Part shown: piece by piece, positions 33,024-36,545 of the stretch | Layout: the number at the start of each line of letters is the position of its first letter | Numbering within the stretch: position 1 is the stretch's first letter | Origin: Pigoraptor vietnamica | Taxonomy: Eukaryota; Opisthokonta; Filasterea | Direction: 5' to 3' | NCBI GenBank assembly: GCA_943704525.1 | Contig: CALSCQ010003268.1 | Coordinates: 2,618 to 39,162, forward strand | Length of the DNA stretch: 36,545 nucleotides | Program-made: the position numbers and the translations under genes | The notes under the pieces: model-generated | The model's input: the letters and a program-made list of their open reading frames with translations, nothing else | Databases searched by the model: none | Told to the model about the DNA's origin: nothing

Positions 33024-36000
33024 ATGGGCACGGGGTATGCCAGTGCCGACAACGCGGACGGCAGCGAATATGGCACGTCATCGACACCCGGCTCGGACGG
33101 CCTGTCGCGGCGCCGGATTAGCCTCGCGCGGCGCGTGAAGGATGGGCTCTTTGGCGTACTGTTCGTAATGGGCAAGGAATGCTCGACGTCGCTGTGGTGA
33201 GTCCTTGAGCGAGCTGAATGTGCGCGCCGCCGCCAGTCAGTCAAGCCGAGTCACGGCGTGTCTGCGCCGTGTGGTGCTACTGACCCTTTGTCACAAACAC
33301 GCGCACACCTTTTGGATCCCTCAGCTTCAATCTGATCTCCCCTCCCCTGTACCATACGGCATCCCAGGTTTGTCATCTTCGGGCTCGTCGTCGACTTTCT
33401 GCAGGTCCTCGCCTTCTCCTTCTCGCACAGCCAGGATTTCCCCTGGCGGATGGGCTCGATGGAGTGGTTTGCGGACGTGACGCAGGCCTTCCAGCTCGAG
33501 TGGTGGCTCGTCGGCCGCGACATCATCTTCTACATTGCGCTCGCCCTCGTGGCGCTGTTCCTCATCAACGTCCTCTTCGTCAGCTACCTGTTCTCGCGCG
33601 GCCGCATCACCATGATGTGGACACTCAAGCTCCTCCGCACGGGTGAGTCTCCCTGCTCGAGCTGCTCACTTGAGTCCCTCTCTCTGTGTGCTTGTGGCAG
33701 ACAGGCACGAACCGTTTCTCCGAGTGGCGGCCTCCCGCCGGCGGCCGTCCGAGTCGCCGCCGGCTTCAGTGGCGCGATTTTCGGCAAGACTGCTCACCGA
33801 CTCGGCTGGAGGCTGATACTGACGGTCATTGTTTTATGCCCTCGCAGGGGGCGAGCTCGTGACGGGCGTCTGCTTCATCCCGCTGCTCGCCATCTTTGCG
33901 TATATGCTCCGTTGCGACGGCGGCGCGGGGGAGCCGTGCTGGCCGTTGGGCGGGGACTTGCTCAAGAAGATCGCGGCGCTGTGCATGGGACTCGCGTTCC
34001 TCTTCATCGCCTTCGTCGTCGCCGCGACATTCTACGAGCAGGTACGGCTGAATGTGTCTCTGCCGGCCTCGAGCCGTTCGCAGCCGACTCAGTGCTTTGA
34101 GATCCCCGCCGGCGGCGGCAGTGTGCGACAACCACTCCCCGTCGAATTAGTATGACGTCATGGTGTTGATCACAGCTTGCTGACCCGACGAGACGCGTGA
34201 TGCAGGATCCCACCAAGAAAGTGCAGCTCTGCCGCCCGCACGCGCGCATCGACCTTTACGACCTCTTCGTGCGTGCCGTGCTCACCATCCTCTTCAACCT
34301 GCTCGAGTCGGAGGCGACGCAGTGGGTCCTCGTCGGCGCGCTGCTGTTCGGGTCGATCACGCTCGCGTTTGCGTACATCTGGTTCGTGCCCTACACTCGC
34401 TGGCGCTACTCTGTGGTCAAGGCTGTCTTCGCGTGCATCTTCGCGTGGAGCGCCATTTGCCTCCTGTTTGCGAAGATCAGCGACAATGCGGCGCGCGGCG
34501 AGGCCTACTACATGTTCTTCGTCGTGTCGCCCGTCGTCGCGACGTGGGCCGTGTTCGCGATCGGATGGCGGCGGCGACAGCTCACGGCAATGCCCACGAG
34601 CAAGCTGCGCAACTCGCTCGAGCTGGAGCTCAAGATTCGCTTCCTTCTCGAGGACAACGGCCTGCTCTTCTCGCATCCCGAGGAGGACGACGCGAGGGCG
34701 CGCGAGGTGTACGCCGACATCAACCGTTGGTACATCGAAGCGGCAAAGCGGTGGCCGGAATCGACGCTTCTGCCGATGTTCTGGGGCCACTTTTTCCTGA
34801 TTTACCTCGGGAACAAGAACATGGCGCTGACGCAGTTTGACAAGGCCGACAACCGCCGCGCGCACATTGACGTTCGCTACGTCGTGTACAGGCGGCGGAC
34901 GATGATGAGCGACGAGTTTTCCGCCGGATCTCACGACGTCATTGCGTTTGTGGAGTTTCAAAAGTTCATGGCTGATGCGCGCCGGTGGGTCTCTTTTTCT
35001 TGCTGCGCGCGAGTGCGAGTGCGTGTGCGTGCGTGCTGCAGGTTGTGCATGAGTGTAGGTGTCGATTTGTATGGCGAACGAGGTACCTCCATGTCTCTGT
35101 TTCACTCGCACACACTCTCCCTCTCTATGTAGTGACCGTATGCGTGTGCGCGGTGTTTGAGCGGGCCCACTGCGCTGTTCAGTGTAAGTTACTCATCCTC
35201 TCGGTTCCGTGTCCTCCCTTCCCTTCACCCGCGACAGGTACCACAAGAAAGCGGCGCATTCGCAGCTCGAGTTCTGGGGGGAACTCATGCAGACGCACCC
35301 GGACCTCCACAAGCTGCACCAGCTGAGCGCGCAGATCACACGCGCCGTCACAAGCGCACAGCAGAGCTTTACAAAGCTCATGAAGATCAACTCGAACTCG
35401 TCGCAGCTGCTGCGCATGTGGGTGCAGCTACTGCTCTCACTCACTCTCGCTTCGCCTGTCTTGCGCAACTCCCATCTCCGTTTGTGCTCCGGCCCTTTTT
35501 CACACTCCTTCTTCGCACGTCTGCGCAACAATCGACGGCTTTCCCTCGGCTGGTTACATTGAACTGACGACCAACGTCGCAACGCGCAGGTACGCCGGTT
35601 TTCAGATCAACGTGCTCAACAACCAGGCGTACGGCGAGGAGCTGCTGCAGATGGCCGACGACATTGAAGAGCGGCGCGCTGACAACGCCGGCACGGACGA
35701 AGACGGCACCATCGATCACCTCAACGTGCTCGAGGACACGAACGCAAGCATCACGATCTCTGGCCAATTCCGGAGGTGCGTTTGCCCACCCGCACTCTGT
35801 GTGGTTGTCTGTAAAGCGGTGCTGCTTCTGCGCGCCCTTGTTGTTCTTTTTCTTGAGGACCGCACGTATTCCCCGTTCTGAAACTGTTGCTTGCGTGGTG
35901 AGGTGCGTACTGACTGGATCGGCCGCAGGGAGGGCGAGATCGTGGACGTCAACTCTGCCGCCTGCCAGATGCTCGGCTACCGCCGCAACGACGTTATCGG

Positions 36001-36416
36001 AAAGAACATTACGATTATCATTCCGCACCCTTACTCGGTCGACCACTCTCTCAACATCCGGAAGTGAGTGTACGCCTTTATCGAGTTCCCATGCCACGCG
36101 TTGAACCGCCACCGCCACCTTTGCACGCACGCGCCGTCACAGTGACTTTGTAGCGCTCCTTCGCGCCTTCCATTGCACGCTTAAGCACCGCCACCCTCAC
36201 GATTCCCCGTTCCTTCGCGCGCGGTGCAGGTACCTCGAGACGGGCGTCGGCGCGATCGTCGACAAGACGCGCCTCGTGATCGTGCAGCACAAGTCGGGCG
36301 CCATCATCCCCGCGCACATCATGGTCAAGCAGGTCTCGCGCGACGGCGGCGTGTGCTTCCTCGGCGTCATTAAGCCCATCAAGACACGCGACCACTACAT
36401 TGCCGTCAGCGACGAG
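33024..36416 (+). CDS. TmcB-like multi-pass membrane protein with PAS domain (3' end beyond window)
   Basis: Eight exons (33024-33196, 33368-33642, 33848-34041, 34206-34984, 35238-35417, 35590-35775, 35929-36063, 36230-36416) give 703 codons; the last ends in phase 0 at a GTGGGC donor, so the gene continues. About seven hydrophobic segments are visible: LFGVLFVMG to VVDFLQVLAF, DIIFYIALALVALFLINVLF, GVCFIPLLAIFAYML, LCMGLAFLFIAFVVAA, WVLVGALLFGSITLAFAYIW, VVKAVFACIFAWSAICLLFA and YYMFFVVSPVVATWAVFAIG. A long soluble helical region follows (FWGHFFLIYLGNKNMALTQF to LMKINSNSSQLLRM). Then comes a PAS domain (EGEIVDVNSAACQMLGYRRN, DVIGKNITIIIPHPYS, ending GGVCFLGVIKPIK). This layout matches Dictyostelium TmcB and related protist proteins of poorly known function. 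A sensory or signalling role through the PAS domain is inferred. Confidence 0.88.
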
Positions 36417-36447
36417 GTGGGCGCCGTCACAACGTGGTGCTGCCTCT

Positions 36448-36450
<3 letters not shown>

Positions 36451-36544
<94 letters not shown>

Positions 36545-36545
36545 T
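36451..36545 (+). repeat. (GT)39 tract followed by a T run at the window end
   Basis: A pure GT run at 36451-36528 is followed by T17 to the last base. It lies at the start of the intron after the last visible exon of the TmcB-like gene. The pattern resembles a sequence assembly that failed at a simple repeat. Confidence 0.95.

Noticed and set aside
34170-35111. Minus-strand open frame of 313 codons opposite the TmcB-like gene.
   Set aside because: The plus strand encodes membrane helices with matching exon phases; the antisense frame is Arg/His-rich shadow.

Overview
This is a GC-rich, intron-dense nuclear sequence from a eukaryote. It holds nine protein-coding genes read with the standard code. 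Their introns are short (about 65-500 bp, mostly 80-200 bp), all GT-AG, and rich in GT/CA microsatellites. T-box domains are, to my knowledge, confined to animals, their unicellular relatives and some fungi. A TmcB-like multi-pass PAS protein is typical of free-living protists. Together these suggest a unicellular opisthokont, most likely a unicellular holozoan, but I cannot name the species. Both ends of the window fall inside genes. The right end runs into a (GT)39 tract and a T run, which looks like an assembly break.

Layout. 1-1812 (-): T-box transcription factor with two T-box domains in one reading frame, the second cut by the window edge. 3221-4348 (+): four-repeat polyubiquitin ending in an AN1 zinc finger, with a TATA box. 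4349-6413: no recognisable gene. 6414-11714 (+): SAC9-like protein with a phosphatase-fold domain that appears to lack the catalytic arginine, a beta-sandwich region and a FYVE-like finger. 12576-11913 (-): small unknown helical protein. 13500-14674 (+): protein with three CCCH zinc fingers. 16439-15485 (-): cytidine deaminase. 17887-19748 (+): membrane protein with YPPQQG repeats whose frame needs two micro-exons, of 6 and 8 nt. 24389-20094 (-): DNA ligase IV in ten exons. About 25125-31002 (+): anoctamin/TMEM16 protein in about twenty exons. 31003-33023: gene-free, with degenerate tandem and inverted repeats and several AP-1-type heptamers. 33024 to the right edge (+): TmcB-like protein with about seven membrane segments and a PAS domain.

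The genes do not form one pathway. They are an ordinary mixture of housekeeping functions (ubiquitin supply, pyrimidine salvage, non-homologous end joining) and membrane or regulatory functions (anoctamin, SAC9-like, TmcB/PAS, CCCH and T-box proteins). Three neighbour pairs are divergent and may share promoter regions: T-box/polyubiquitin, small helical protein/CCCH protein, and ligase IV/anoctamin. Cytidine deaminase and the repeat membrane protein are also divergent. Exon models were built by hand: each chain joins GT-AG introns with matching phase, and the summed coding lengths of the complete models are multiples of three. The least certain points are the first exons of the SAC9-like and anoctamin genes and the exact acceptor in the CCCH gene.

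The observations most worth pursuing are the double T-box protein, the apparently inactive SAC9-like protein outside plants, the consecutive micro-exons, and the polyubiquitin-AN1 fusion.
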